Source: Meghimatium bilineatum (lineage: Eukaryota; Mollusca; Gastropoda; Stylommatophora; Philomycidae). Taken from it: a DNA stretch of 64,000 bases. The position numbers and the translations under genes were made by a program. Each line of letters starts with the position of its first letter. Position 1 is the first letter of the stretch. Below are positions 46,500-58,702 of this stretch, in pieces. Below the pieces are notes generated by a model. The model searched no databases and was not told the origin of the DNA. It saw only the letters and a program-made list of their open reading frames with translations. The stretch spans positions 65,739,591 through 65,803,590 of the forward strand of contig CM067298.1 in assembly GCA_034231615.1 (NCBI GenBank), read 5' to 3'.

Positions 46500-46992
46500 A
46501 GTGCAAGGTTCATCATCATCAGGTGCCATGCCGGCTGGCGTAGGCGGTCATGGCTCTCCACAGCTCTCTGTCCACAGTATTATGTATCAAAGTAGTTGTT
46601 GTTTTCTTACGTGCCAGGTTGTCAAACTGTTTAATATTTTCTCACGTTGTCGCCTTCTGTCTCTGTTGCCCATCAATTTTGCCTGTTGTGACTATGTTCT
46701 CTTAACCTGCCTGTCTCATGAAGTGGCCAAAAAAAGAAGATTGCCTTTTTCTTATATTGTTGATTAAGGTCCGTTTCGCATTTGACTCTTTCAACACCTC
46801 TATATTAGTTTTTCTGGCAGGCCAACAGTCTTCAGGCCAACAGTCAACACTCTATTGCCTCTAATTTCCCACTTTCCAGTTAGTTTATTGTCCAAGACTC
46901 GCACCCATATGTTAGTATAGGGGTTATATAGCACTGCAGAACTCTCTTTCTCACCTATAATGACAAGTTCATATTACACATAGTGCAAGGTT
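46500..46992 (-). mobile_element. LINE-A copy 2: 3' end with 11-bp TSD
   Basis: The body 46,511-46,981 holds the same C-terminal region as copy 1 (tctaatattttctcacgttg-type sequence, then a gatgatgatg tail). A small rearrangement lies near 46,815-46,850. The flanks agtgcaaggtt are perfect at 46,500-46,510 and 46,982-46,992. The insertion lies about 35 bases from copy 1, in the same orientation. Confidence 0.9.
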
Positions 46993-47152
46993 ACCTTTAG
47001 ACAAACTATTAGTCGAAAATATTTTCATAGCAGTTTTAAGTGCAAAAGTCAGTCTATGTCTACATGTAATACCATGATAAGATTTAACTATGTATCTACA
47101 CTCTTATTATAAACAGTAAATGGACACGCTGAAGTTATGTCATGACCATCCT

Positions 47153-47344
47153 CTGAATAATGATACATAGCTGAATGATGATATGTAGATGGATGATGAT
47201 ACATAGCTGAATGATGATACATAGCTGAATGAGGATACATAGCTGAATGATGATACATAGCTGAATGATGATACATAGCTGAATGATGATACATAGCTGA
47301 ATGATGATACATAGCTGAATGATGATATGTAGATGGATGATGAT
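47153..47344. repeat. 18-bp minisatellite, ~11 units
   Basis: atgatgatacatagctga head to tail, with atatgtagatgg variants as the second and penultimate units, almost mirror-placed. Because 18 is a multiple of three, it makes long open frames (YHHSAM repeats) that are not genes. Confidence 0.95.
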
Positions 47345-47774
47345 ACAAAAATAATGATGAGACATTGATGAATAATGATAAAAAAAGAAATAATGTCGTT
47401 AAACTCATCCTCTGACCTAGACTGAGCATGCCTAGTTCATCTCATAACGATTCTTCCACATGGACTAGTTACCACATCATCGTCCGCTGTGCTATTAACA
47501 ATTGCATGACTAAAATTGACATTGACCATGTCAAAACGTTCTGTACATTATTGAAGACTGCAAGATAGAAGGATGATGAACCCTACTTACAGCAACTACC
47601 TCTGTGGATTAAATTAGTATAGTGTATGACAATAGGTATATACTACAAACTCATTATGGAGAGACATAATAAGCGGTCTAAAATTATGCTATTTACAGAA
47701 ATGCTTTTGGTCCTGTACTTAATCACTGTTGAATTCAAGGAAGTGTTCAATGAAATTGATAGTGAGATATGGGA
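47345..47774. other. Unassigned DNA
   Basis: Spacer between two minisatellites. The 81-codon frame at 47,626-47,871 runs into the next array. Confidence 0.4.
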
Positions 47775-48690
47775 GACATTTATAAGTAGATCTATTCAAC
47801 TTGCAGACTCATATATAAGTATATCTATTCAACTTGAAGACTCATACATAAGTATATTTATTCAACTTTAAGACTGATATATAAGTATATCTTTTCAACT
47901 TGCAGGCTCACATATAAGTATATCTATTCAGCTTGAAGACTCACATATAAGTATATCTATTCAACTTGCAGGCTCACATATAAGTATATCTATTCAACCT
48001 GAAGACTCATATATAAGTATATCTATTCAACTTGCAGAATCACATATAAGTATATCTATTCAACTTGCAAACATATATAAGTATATCTATTCAACTTGCA
48101 GAATCACATATAAGTATATCTATTCAACTTGCAAACATATATAAGTATATCTATTCAACTTGCAAACATATATAAGTATATCTATTCAACTTGCAGACAC
48201 ACATATAAGTATATCTATTCAACTTGCAGAATCACATATAAGTATATCTATTCAACTTGCAAGCTCACATATAAGTATATCTATTCAACTTGCAGAATCA
48301 CATATAAGTATATCTATTCAACTTGCAGACTCACATATAAGTATATCTATTCAACTTGCAGACTCACATATAAGTATATCTATTCAACTTGAAGACTCAC
48401 ATATAAGTATATCTATTCAACTTGAAGACTCACATATAAGTATATCTATTCAACTTGCAGGCTCACATATAAGTATATCTATTCAACTTGCAGGCTCACA
48501 TATAAGTATATCTATTCAACTTTAAGACTCACATATAAGTATATCTATTCAACTTGCAGGCTCACATATAAGTATATCTATTCAACTTTAAGACTCACAT
48601 ATAAGTATATCTATTCAACTTGCAGGCTCACATATAAGTATATCTATTCAACTTGCAGACTCACATATAAGTATATCTATTCAACTTGCA
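47775..48690. repeat. 33-bp minisatellite, ~28 units
   Basis: Unit catataagtatatctattc plus aacttgcagactca. Variants at the end of the unit include gcaggctca, gaagactca, gcagaatca, ttaagactca and a 31-bp form (gcaaacat) clustered at 48,060-48,190. 33 is a multiple of three, so open frames (ISISIQLADSH) are a by-product. The same variants recur in runs, showing unequal-exchange turnover. Confidence 0.97.
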
Positions 48691-48811
48691 GCTTTTAGAT
48701 AATAGTGGAGGTCATGGTCGCAGGATTACTCGAACCAGGAACCTTGTATGGTCACGACTCTCTTATAACAAAATTCTACTCATATTGGAAAAGATGGTAC
48801 TTCATTATGGC

Positions 48812-49035
48812 AGATCTCCTTGACGTAGTGGTTTACCCGTCTCTTTAAGTTCAAGAGGTCGCATGTTCGAATTTGATAGCAACATCTTGTTTGCAAAGGT
48901 TTGTTTTAGATCCATGGGGGATAATCGGTTGCAGAGTATCGTGTTAGGAGGGGTTCTCTCGACAGGCAGATTGCCGCTTTAGATATGCGCTTGAGAAGAC
49001 TAAACGCATATGGGGTAACCCGGGTACACTGAAAA
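48812..49035 (+). mobile_element. SINE S3 (tRNA-derived), copy 1
   Basis: The head ttgacgtagtggtttacccg and gcatgttcgaatttg resemble pol III A and B boxes at the right spacing (about 35 bases). The 3' end catatggggtaacccgggta matches the copy at 49,895-50,092. No clean target duplication seen. Confidence 0.65.
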
Positions 49036-49894
49036 CATCTAATTCTTTTCAATCTCTTACATTTCTCTAGAAGACTTATTGATTTTGATTATTTTTTTTT
49101 GTGTAACTCCATGCACAGAGCATGTTTTCAATAAACATCTTCCATCTTGCCCAAACTTCAGCTCTCCTGTCCAATTCTTTCTTACTGTGAAAACAAATGT
49201 TACAGACGAGCGTTACTCATTCATTACCCGGAACATAAAACCAATATATACGTGGGATACAAAATAAATAGCTTGCAGGTCAACACGAACATCTGTCAGT
49301 GGTGAAATGTCGTAAGCTTGTGTGGGTTCAGCACGGGGAAAAGCACGATTTACTTTATTCTTACAGGCTGTGACCATGAACGATATAAGACATACTGGCT
49401 AATAGGAAGTAAAGATACTTAAATTGACACATTTAACTATCCTCTTGATTTTTAGTGGCTCTCACACAAAATATAAATATAGTAAACAATGAAAATCACA
49501 GTAACCGTCAAATAAGTTACAAAGAAGATTTGATTTCCTATAAGCCGATAGGTTTTATACTGTAGACAGTCCTGCTAAAAGGGGGAAGGTCGTGATACAA
49601 GAATTAGAACAAATGAAAGTACGGTGTGATACTATACCAATGACTGGTCATGATTAAGATTCTCAATACTCACACAAAGGGATGAACAAGAGAGATACAG
49701 AAGAGAAACTAGGCTGTTCCTTGAGCTTTATACCGGTATGTGTTTGAATCCTTCCATAAGTTCATCATTAGTAATCTCGTCATACCATTTCAAACCGTCC
49801 AGTATACACATATATCCATTTATGAAAGTTTATGGTCTTATGGTTGTCCATTTTGTTCTTGTACGTAAATAGGTTGAAAAGGTGTAGAGGAATG
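49036..49894. other. Unassigned AT-rich DNA
   Basis: Spacer between two convergent S3 copies. Nothing recognised. Confidence 0.4.
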
Positions 49895-50092
49895 ATTTCA
49901 TTGTACTCGGGTTACCCCATATGTAATCCATCCCTCACAACGACGTTGCACGCTGTCTACTGTAGTACACCCATAGCAAAAATCCACTTTATAAATAAGA
50001 CGACGTGAGCAGAATATGAACCCTCGAACCCTTGAGCACAGAGCCAAAGGCTTACACAATAAATGTAAAGTTAGGTCCCATGCCAGCAACCT
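49895..50092 (-). mobile_element. SINE S3, copy 2, inverted
   Basis: On the minus strand it has gctcaagggttcgagggttc (B-box-like) and ends catatggggtaacccgagta, shared with copy 1. The middle has diverged. Confidence 0.6.
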
Positions 50093-50187
50093 ACCGTCGT
50101 GGATCAAGGTAACTCTTCATGTGCTAGGTCGCAGCAACTATTACATGGGGTGGCCAGTTTCCTTCCTTGCTGTGTTTACCTTCCCCT

Positions 50188-50489
50188 ACTCATGTGTCTT
50201 CTTCTTCTTCTGCGTTCGTTCTCAAACTCCTGCAGATCATCAGGATGTAGTCCGGAGAACGGAATGCGTTGTGTCATGGTTTACAGCATTGCTGCGATAT
50301 CTGCGCCTTTCGGTCTGACACATCCGATTTCAGCATGACTTTGGGTCACTTACCCTATATGGGATGGGACAGCCAACTCCATCCCATAACCTCCTTAGTC
50401 GCCTCGTACGATATGCATGGAAGGTAAGCATTGTTGCTATTCTTTGCTCCCATTTCGGGCACCGACAACACACGGGCGACTCATGTGTC
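50188..50489 (-). mobile_element. SINE S2, complete copy with 11-bp TSD
   Basis: The body 50,199-50,478 (280 bp) lies between actcatgtgtc repeats (50,188-50,198 and 50,479-50,489). Same boundaries as the 31.6-kb copy: minus strand starts CGCCCGTGTGTTG and ends gaacgcagaagaagaagaag. This confirms the exact element length. Confidence 0.85.
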
Positions 50490-50668
50490 AGGTACATATT
50501 TACTGCTGGGTCGACCGGAGGAGCGGTCATGTCAAGCGAGAAACCGCGAACCGTATTTTTTGTGTCCGAACATAGTTAGAACCTGGTAGCGCGTTGTAAC
50601 CCGTTGGTAGTAAGCAAACTCGTTATAAACTAGGCGTAACCACTACGCCAGGGAATCTCCCCCCCCCC

Positions 50669-50920
50669 CCAAATACGTTCGTTCTCAAGCTTCTACAGAT
50701 TCGCAAGAGGCAGTTCAGATAACAAAATAGATCGCGTCATAGTTTAACGCTTAGCTGCATATAATCGCCGAACGGTCTGACATATACAACTTCAGCATGA
50801 CTACTGGGTCACACCAATACCAATAAATCTCCTTAGTCGGCCTTTCACGATATGCATGGCAGGTAACAGTTTCACTATTCTTGGCTTCCCTTCTCGGTCT
50901 CTGCAACACACACGTGTCGT
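50669..50920 (-). mobile_element. SINE S2, old diverged copy
   Basis: gttcgttctcaagcttctac, ggtctgacatatacaacttc, agcatgacta and gcaacacacacgtgt follow the S2 order. It is strongly diverged. A poly-C run (50,660-50,670) marks its tail side. Confidence 0.65.
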
Positions 50921-50939
50921 CTAGTTATTACATTTATAT

Positions 50940-51355
50940 TGATTATTCGTTGGGCAGGTCATTTGGTACGTATGCTGGACCATCGCCTGCCAAAGATACT
51001 TCTTTATGGTGAGCTGGGGAAGGGTACGCGATCTCAAGGTGGCCAAAAGATGCGCTACAATGACTCATTAAAGACCTCACTGAAAACTTTTTAAATAGAC
51101 CAAGATACATGGAAAGAACGCACAAAATAAATCTACAAGGCACTCTACAATAAATAAGAGCGCATCATCTTGTGAAAAGAGGAGAAATGAAGCAGCTCAA
51201 CAACGGAGAGTAGCTAGAAAGCCACGGATATACAAAAATCAGTCTACAGTGGTCATTCCATGCCCGAACTGTTCAATGACATTTACAGTTCAAATAGGTC
51301 TCATTAGCCATCTACGAACTATTACACATGGTCATAATTATAACTGAATTTTCAA
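50940..51355 (+). mobile_element. LINE-I: C-terminal tail with C2H2 finger
   Basis: The translation reads IIRWAGHLVRMLDHRLPKIL, LYGELGKGTRSQGGQKMRYN. After frame changes it continues AAQQRRVARKPRIYK and VIPCPNCSMTFTVQIGLISH followed by LRTITH. The last part is a C2H2 zinc finger (CPNC ... H.....H), a known C-terminal feature of some CR1/L2-like LINEs (PCP.C.KTF.ARIGL.SH.RTH). Truncated and frame-broken. Confidence 0.85.
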
Positions 51356-52206
51356 AAGCGGATGTAAAAAATGGTCATCATTACTTGTGATGGACGAACA
51401 CATTGATTATATTTCAATATATTTTAATGGACTAAAACTTCACTGCTTCTCATTCTCCAGATAAAAAATAAAATAGTAAATCGGTCAATTACTAAAGACT
51501 ACGAATAATCTTCATATATCTAAATTTGCGGTATATCTCAGGCGAAATTCAGACATCGCCACAAATTTCAACTGCTTGGGTGCTTCTACAAGGTACTTTA
51601 TTTAGCATCTATTGGGATTATTTCAACCCTATCAGACATCTGATCAGAGCTCTCCAATCAAAAACTGGCAGGTTGTGTTAAAGGATTACGCACCTTCCAA
51701 TCAGATCTACATATATATTGTTGTATTGTAATATATATTATACATAATATATTCTATGAGGTAGCTTTGAACTCGTCTATACACTCATATTATATCTCGT
51801 GACTTAGATTTATACTAAGTTCGTCTGGTATACTTAAAATGATGTAATTAAAATTAGGGAAATTCTCACAAAATATTCATACTTCAGATATCCTGGGATG
51901 GGGTAGATATCATATTGGTGAGATATTCTCCATTGTATCATAAAATGATTACACCTTGGTCGTGTCATGACAAGACCGTGCTTTAGTGCTTATACGACTA
52001 GACAAGCAATAATCGATCTACGACATTTATCTTGGCAGATTCCACTGTTCCAGTTTTTTCATTGGCCGATTTACGTGACCAGACAATAAGAGTCATGGAT
52101 CAATCAGTCAGTCAACTGGTGTGATAAGCTGTCACTTGCTTTTAATGAATATTTGGAATAACACAATTTGGGATGCCATGTTAAAATTAGTATATAACTT
52201 ACAGTT
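51356..52206. other. Unassigned AT-rich DNA
   Basis: Short TA-rich patch at 51,708-51,752. No recognised element. Confidence 0.4.
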
Positions 52207-52640
52207 TTCTTCTTCTTCTTTCGTTGGTTGGTTGCTGATCCAGCGGTCCATCGGCCCATGCCCTTTGACCTAATACCATAAAATGGCATTTTATTGCTGG
52301 GAAGTCTGTGGATTTTCGTCCCACCCCGGGACAGAGCCAGAGAATAACTATCACACCTCCAGGAAGGTAGGTTTCAACTTATGCACTGCTCCTAGCCACG
52401 TTAGTCAAGATAGGGTTCACTGTGCTCATTCTCCGCCACCAATTGACTTCTGGTTATGCCGAACTTCTCCATTTCGAATTCCTTCAGGCATGCAACAAAA
52501 TGTTCAAGTCAAAAGGACTGTCACGTCCTGAGTCACTGTGACTCTATGATGGGTTCCAGCCATAGGAAAAACAGTGCTGTCAGTTTCCTCCTCCCCAGTG
52601 CTGCACAGTACATCTCTGGCTCCCTCCCTACCACAGAGGG
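52207..52640 (-). mobile_element. Unclassified element with (GAAGAAG) tail
   Basis: GC-richer block. The minus strand ends ccaacgaaagaagaagaaga, matching the tails of LINE-B and S2. The last codons read RWTAGSATNQRKKKKK. It may be a 3' untranslated region of a LINE-B relative or a SINE. No TSD found. Confidence 0.5.
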
Positions 52641-52835
52641 TGCATACTAATATATTCTGGTAAACATGAAACACATTTCAACAACAAAATAAAAGCATGA
52701 TTGTATAGATGAATTGCCATGAAGCTGTTCTAAGAAGATAACCTCAATATAACGCAATATTATCCACTAAGGTTTTCTGTTGCATGGGTGGTATGTCTAG
52801 TGGGCCATTGGTGAGACCCACATACACAACCATAT

Positions 52836-55800
52836 TTTCTTCTGTCGTTTATTTGAAACATGTATATATATGTAATTCTGTCTCCTGAATAAACCTCACT
52901 GTATTTTGCAGTTTACTCAGTGACCCATAGAGTTTTGATTCCGTTGTTGTTTCCATTGACCAATATTGCTGCCTCAGCGTTTCATACTCAGAACATTCTT
53001 CAAGTATCTGTTTGGCACTCTGTGGTGTCTGTCCACATGTACACATGGCCGTGTTGCCAATATTGAATTGTGTGTACATGTGACTGCGGAGTCGGTTGTG
53101 TCCCGCTCTGAGGCGTCGAATTACAAATTATTCTGATCTGTTCATAATGTTATATTAATATTGTGTTGGTGTTTGTGGATGTCTTATTTACTTGATCATC
53201 TGTTTAAAAAAATTCTGATGGTAGGTGATTGGTACATCTGGTTGGTCTTCGGCAGCACCTTCCTTAGACAGTTGGTCTTGGTTTTTTTCATTTCCTGGAA
53301 TTCTACTGTGAGAGAGTATCCACTGTATAGTTAACCTATACTGGTAAGAGTTCACTAAATAGTGTTTGTGAGTCTGTTAGTTTTCCATACTTGTGAGCGT
53401 GAAGCATTGGCCTTGCATCTGTTCGGAATACCACGGGCTGTGGGCCAGGATTGTAGTTCAGCAGTTTTTCAGTTTCTTCCTTAATTGCCTGGATTTCTGC
53501 ATCAAATTTATAGCCGAATTTCCTGTTGGTGTTCTGATTTTTTCTCTATGTTTGTGTGGATATTCTATATATAAACTGCTCCTCCATTCCTCACTGCATT
53601 CTGTGCTGACCCATCTGTGTTTACTCTGTCCCATGTGTCTTGTGGATATTCATCGTCCAGTAAACTTAGGCTGACTGTCTTTCGCTGCACACTGTTCTGT
53701 TCATCCTCACTTAGTATTACTTTCAAATGGGTCTCTGAATGTATACTGGTACTCCATGCCTTTCACTCCAAAGGGTTTGTTCTGGTACAGATCTTAAGGG
53801 CTGTCAACATTTGTAAGTTATCTACGGAATCGTTTAGCTTGGTAGATAAAATTGCTTCTTTTCAGTCACTCCATTGCTAGATTTTGGAATCTTTCTTTCA
53901 TTGGATGACTTGACATACACTAAAGTCTTTCTGCTTGTATTATTAGCTTTGTGTCTCTGCGTTCGCAAAGTGTTTGCATTTTCCCCATTTTCTGCATCTC
54001 TACTATGGATGCGGATTTCATTGCTCCTAACATTATCCTAAGCACCTGATTTTGCACTTCATCTATATCCTATAATGTTGTTCTATTTTTATTCAGGACA
54101 CCACCCTGAACCATATTCCAGGTGTGGCCTTATGCCTTGCTAGTAAACTTTAATCCCGGAACATAATTTCATTGCCTCCCCATGTGGTTCCACTTAGTTT
54201 TCTCAGGATAGCATATTTCCTCTAGGCTTTTGTTGTTGCTTTGTTATGTGTTACTTCCATGTTAGTCTAACATCATAATTAACTCTGAGGTATGTTGGTT
54301 GTTTATCTTCTTTCAAAAGTTCTTCATCTAACTTGATAACACCGGCTTTGTTGTAAATTTTGGTGAGAGGGTAGAGAGTATAGTGCTTCAACATATCTGC
54401 GTTAACATTCACGTACCATCTATTTTCCCATAGTGTTACGGCATCAATATCTTTTTGTATTTGTTTAGTGGCCACTGTCGCATGTTCTTCCGAGCACTGG
54501 ATCACGAGGTTGTCAGCATACATTGTCACTTTGATCCCATGATGAAATTTGGCAACTAGATCAGTGAGATAAACCAAGAAATGTGTGGGTGACAGGACGC
54601 CTCCCAGGGGGACTCCATGACTTAGTAGATTGACGTGCATGTGTACCCTGTGTATCCATGTGTATGCAATTGTACCCTGGCTCTTCTATTATGCAGATAT
54701 GCTTTTACCCATTTGTACATCTTGAGTTAACCCTGCAATTTCGCAATTTCTAAGAGTCCTTTTTTTCCAAACCTTGTCAAATGCTTTCCTGTAGTCTATC
54801 AGAATGTTTTCACTTTCAATATACCACTGCATCTTAAGATTGATAATGCGTTCTATTGCTTTGCATAGACAGCTTATGAAGTTGATGGGCCCGTAATTAG
54901 AGACTGTGTTGCCACCTTTTCCTGATTTGAGGAGTGATATAATTATTGCTTCACTCCATGCCTCCGAAACACTACCTTTGTTCAACTTGTGATGAAGATC
55001 TGCAGTAGATTTTCTCTTGCTGCAGTTCTCAGGTTTTTAATCATTTCAGTGAACACTCCATCGGATCCTGGGGATTTTTTCATTTTCAATTTGGATATTG
55101 CATGCTCCAATTCTTTCAACGTGATTGGTGCACCCAAATTCAGTTACAGGTTCTCTAATCCAATGTGTTTCTGGTTCTCTCGAACCTCCTGTTGTTTGTC
55201 TGGGTTAACTTTGATGTTGTTTTCTGCAAAGTAATCATCTGAATGTTTACCTATTAAAATGTTTCTATCTTTATAAAGTGCGATCCTTGTATTTCTCCCT
55301 GTATCTTCATCATTTAGTTGTTTTATCCTTGTTTTATCAATTTTCTAGTGTCTCTTTCAAGGATCATCGAATCTGTTTTTTCTTTCCAGCTACTCTATCT
55401 GGCTTGTAACTTTGCTCTTTGAAATTGTGCCTTTGTTTGCTGGTATTTGTTGTAGTGTTCTTGGCTAGGTCTGTTCTCTGCCTACTGTCTAGATGTTTCC
55501 ATCTTATTTTGCAACTTCTCCAGTTCATTATTCCAATAGGGTGTGTAGTTTTTGCTAGCCTCCCCCCCCCCTGGTTTTACTATCAGCATGTAGTATGCAT
55601 CGCTGCTCATTACAAATTCACTCACTACTCTATGGATGTCTATGTCCACGTTGTTGTTCTTAACTAGAACACTGGTTAAATGCTGGTACATTTTCCAGTC
55701 CGCCCTCTTATAGTTCCACATAGTGAATCTGCTGCTGTCCTTGATAAATTCATTGTAGATTCCTAAAAATACTTGTCTGTGGTCACTACCTCCAAGCTGA

Positions 55801-56731
55801 TTTCCAACGACTCGTGTGATGTTCCATTCAAGGCCTGGTGAGTGGAAAGCCATTTCTGGTGTAGAGGTGGTGTGCCATGTTCTCGAGATGAAGGGTGGTT
55901 CTCTACTTGCTGGTTAATAAGTATTAGCTTATTTTCATTCTGCAAGCCCTCACGTTCCTCACCTCTACTGTCCATGTGAACGTAGTCCCAGCTCTGAGAG
56001 TGGCTGTTAATATCACTACACACCATAAGTCTCTTTTTCTGGGATTGTATCTAGTGACAATGGTCTATCATTTGGTCAGCAGTAGTTCAGGAGATGGAAT
56101 GAATTCTGTACTGTCTGTTTTAGGTGGAGCATCTAGTATTCTGCCCACGCTATACACACTTCCAGCTAATATGCATTGATATTATTTTTAACAAGAATTC
56201 CACCCTTTGGTCTGTTCTTTCGGTCTCATCAATAGCACTAGTAGCCTCTGATTTTAAAGACTATACCGCTGCTGAGGTGTGCTTCTTGAATACAGCATAC
56301 ATTAACTTTCTCTTCACATATAATATTTTCAAACTCCAATTTGTACTGTATTCATCTCTTTTGCTGTTGACACGCTCAGCATTAAAGTGCATACTTTTTA
56401 TTGGTCGTTGTTTTGTTTGGCATTAGCTCTATTCTCTTGCCTCCTGGCTCTTCGGGGAAATTGAGAATGACATCTAGTAATTGAGGTTGAGCCCTTTCGA
56501 GGTGACCGTCCGTCACATGACAGGTACCATAATTGCTATTGGATATTGACATGTTCCATTGTGTTTTGTACGTGGCATCCTCATTAATTGTGCGTTTTTT
56601 GGCTGGTTGCATCCGTCTTCAACACTCTGCTTACTTGGGCAGAACTGTGGTCCTACTCGAGTGGGACTGCCCGACCCATTATTGCTGAACTAAGTCACAT
56701 CATCACTTCAAGGTGCTGGCGTCGATGGGGT
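52836..56731 (-). pseudogene. LINE-B (jockey-like), near-full-length but inactivated
   Basis: Minus strand, 5' to 3'. AP-endonuclease pieces come first, including CSDINSHSQSWDY (55,763-56,026) and LGGSDHRQVFLGI with the catalytic SDH (55,482-55,853). The RT N-terminal part is SVSEAWSEAIIISLLKSGKG, then NLKMQWYIESENIL joined to IDYRKAFDKVW (motif A kept, a short piece before it lost). Motif B is GVPLGGVLSP. Motif C is YADN (54,509-54,520) instead of YADD. RNase H and linker remnants lie around 53,200-53,900. The C-terminal end is NTAMCTCGQTPQSAKQILEE (52,849-53,079). Many stops and frameshifts. The 5' end at 56,731 aligns with that of the shorter copies at 10,011. Confidence 0.85.
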
Positions 56732-58119
56732 AATTAATATATAATGTCGTATAATTTGTATATAGACCTAAAATTTTACAATTTTTCTCGCAAACCACCA
56801 ATGATGAGTGAACTGGACACCAGAATCAACCGATATGAAAATATTTGGTGTCATTTTAATAAAAAGAATATACACAGAAACAGCTATATAACTGAATCAC
56901 ACACCCCCCCCCCCCTTTTTTTTTAAACGAAGCGCATAAACCACCTATGTTACCCAATGTTACTCTGTTGACATACAATCTGTTCTGCTTTGATGGTGTT
57001 ATAAGATTCAGATTTACATCTGCATATCGTCATTTTACTTAAATTGCATGTTTGTGTAAACACTTTTGACGTTATAAGCCATTTAATGAAATTACTTGCA
57101 ATGTTTGAGGATAAAAGCACTGGATATTCTACTCCATTTATAGATTTCTATGATGTTAAAACGGTTTTGTCAACGAGAGTTCTTAAAATTAGACCTTAAC
57201 TTTGCAGCGTAATTTATAATGTAAAATATCAGAACACCTAGTAAGTAGCTTAAAGAATTCTAAACATCAGATTCAATGTTATTTGTTTTGTTTTTCGTCC
57301 ATCGTAAGTGATGAGATGACCATTTATTACATCCACTTTTGAAATTCAGTTAGAGAAACGTCCATGAGATTAAATTAAATCCCGACAAAACCGATACAAG
57401 ATTATATGAAACAGTGGCCTAGTGACAGTCTTCGAAACAACAAAGAACCTACAGATAGTAAAGACAGAACGTAAAAAACATTTTCAAATACAATCTTAAA
57501 ATGTGGAAAGTAAATACATCATAAATGTGAAACTATGTAAATGAATTATGCACTCTCTGCCATCCAGCTGGGTTTTCTAACAATGCAGGGAATACATGCT
57601 GGCCTGATTCTGGGTTCTCCCGCGAAATTTGAACTGTTTTGCACATAGTAACTTTTCACTACACCCCCATGATCATACCAGCGACACCAAGTACACGCTG
57701 GCAGCTAGAACTACGGGCAAAGTTGGACTTCAGCTAGTTCCCCAACGCAATTCTGGATTCTCAGAATTTTGGGCAACAAAGGAAATTGTACAGATAAAAT
57801 GTTATCGACTTGCACAAGAGAAAAACCTCTCTATTTTGGCATGTCATCTACTGAGAATTTTAATGATTGGTCTGATATGCCAATATTAAGTTTAGACCCT
57901 TCGCATGTGGAAATCTCTCACATAAAAATTAACTGTGCCCCATATATAGGTAAACACTGCCAATAGTGTCGCGCATAAACCTACTCATCTCCACCACAGA
58001 TGGCTATTTTTAAAACATGTCTATAGATCTGTACATGCGTAATTCAACTTTTTTGCAACATGTAGTTGTTTGTTAATATCTTTTTGTATATTTGTACGTT
58101 AGTAGGCGACGCAACATAG
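56732..58119. other. Unassigned AT-rich DNA
   Basis: A poly-C/poly-T run at 56,902-56,925. An 86-codon frame (57,629-57,889) with a balanced middle (TKYTLAARTTGKVGLQLVPQ) is the only stretch with coding-like composition. No domain is recognised and a second frame overlaps it, so no gene is called. Confidence 0.35.

Positions 58120-58702
<583 letters not shown>

Noticed and set aside
47088..47429. His/Tyr/Met repeat protein from the minus strand
   Set aside because: An 18-bp minisatellite is open in several frames by arithmetic; no start context or flanking coding sequence.
48129..48525. Repetitive 121-residue protein (ISISIQLADSH repeats)
   Set aside because: By-product of the 33-bp tandem array. 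Frame shifts occur where 31-bp units appear.
47150..48690. CRISPR-like array
   Set aside because: Repeats are directly contiguous without unique spacers, in a eukaryotic repeat-rich setting.
48829..48900. Functional tRNA gene
   Set aside because: A and B boxes are present but the cloverleaf stems do not form convincingly and an S3 body follows, so it is a SINE head.
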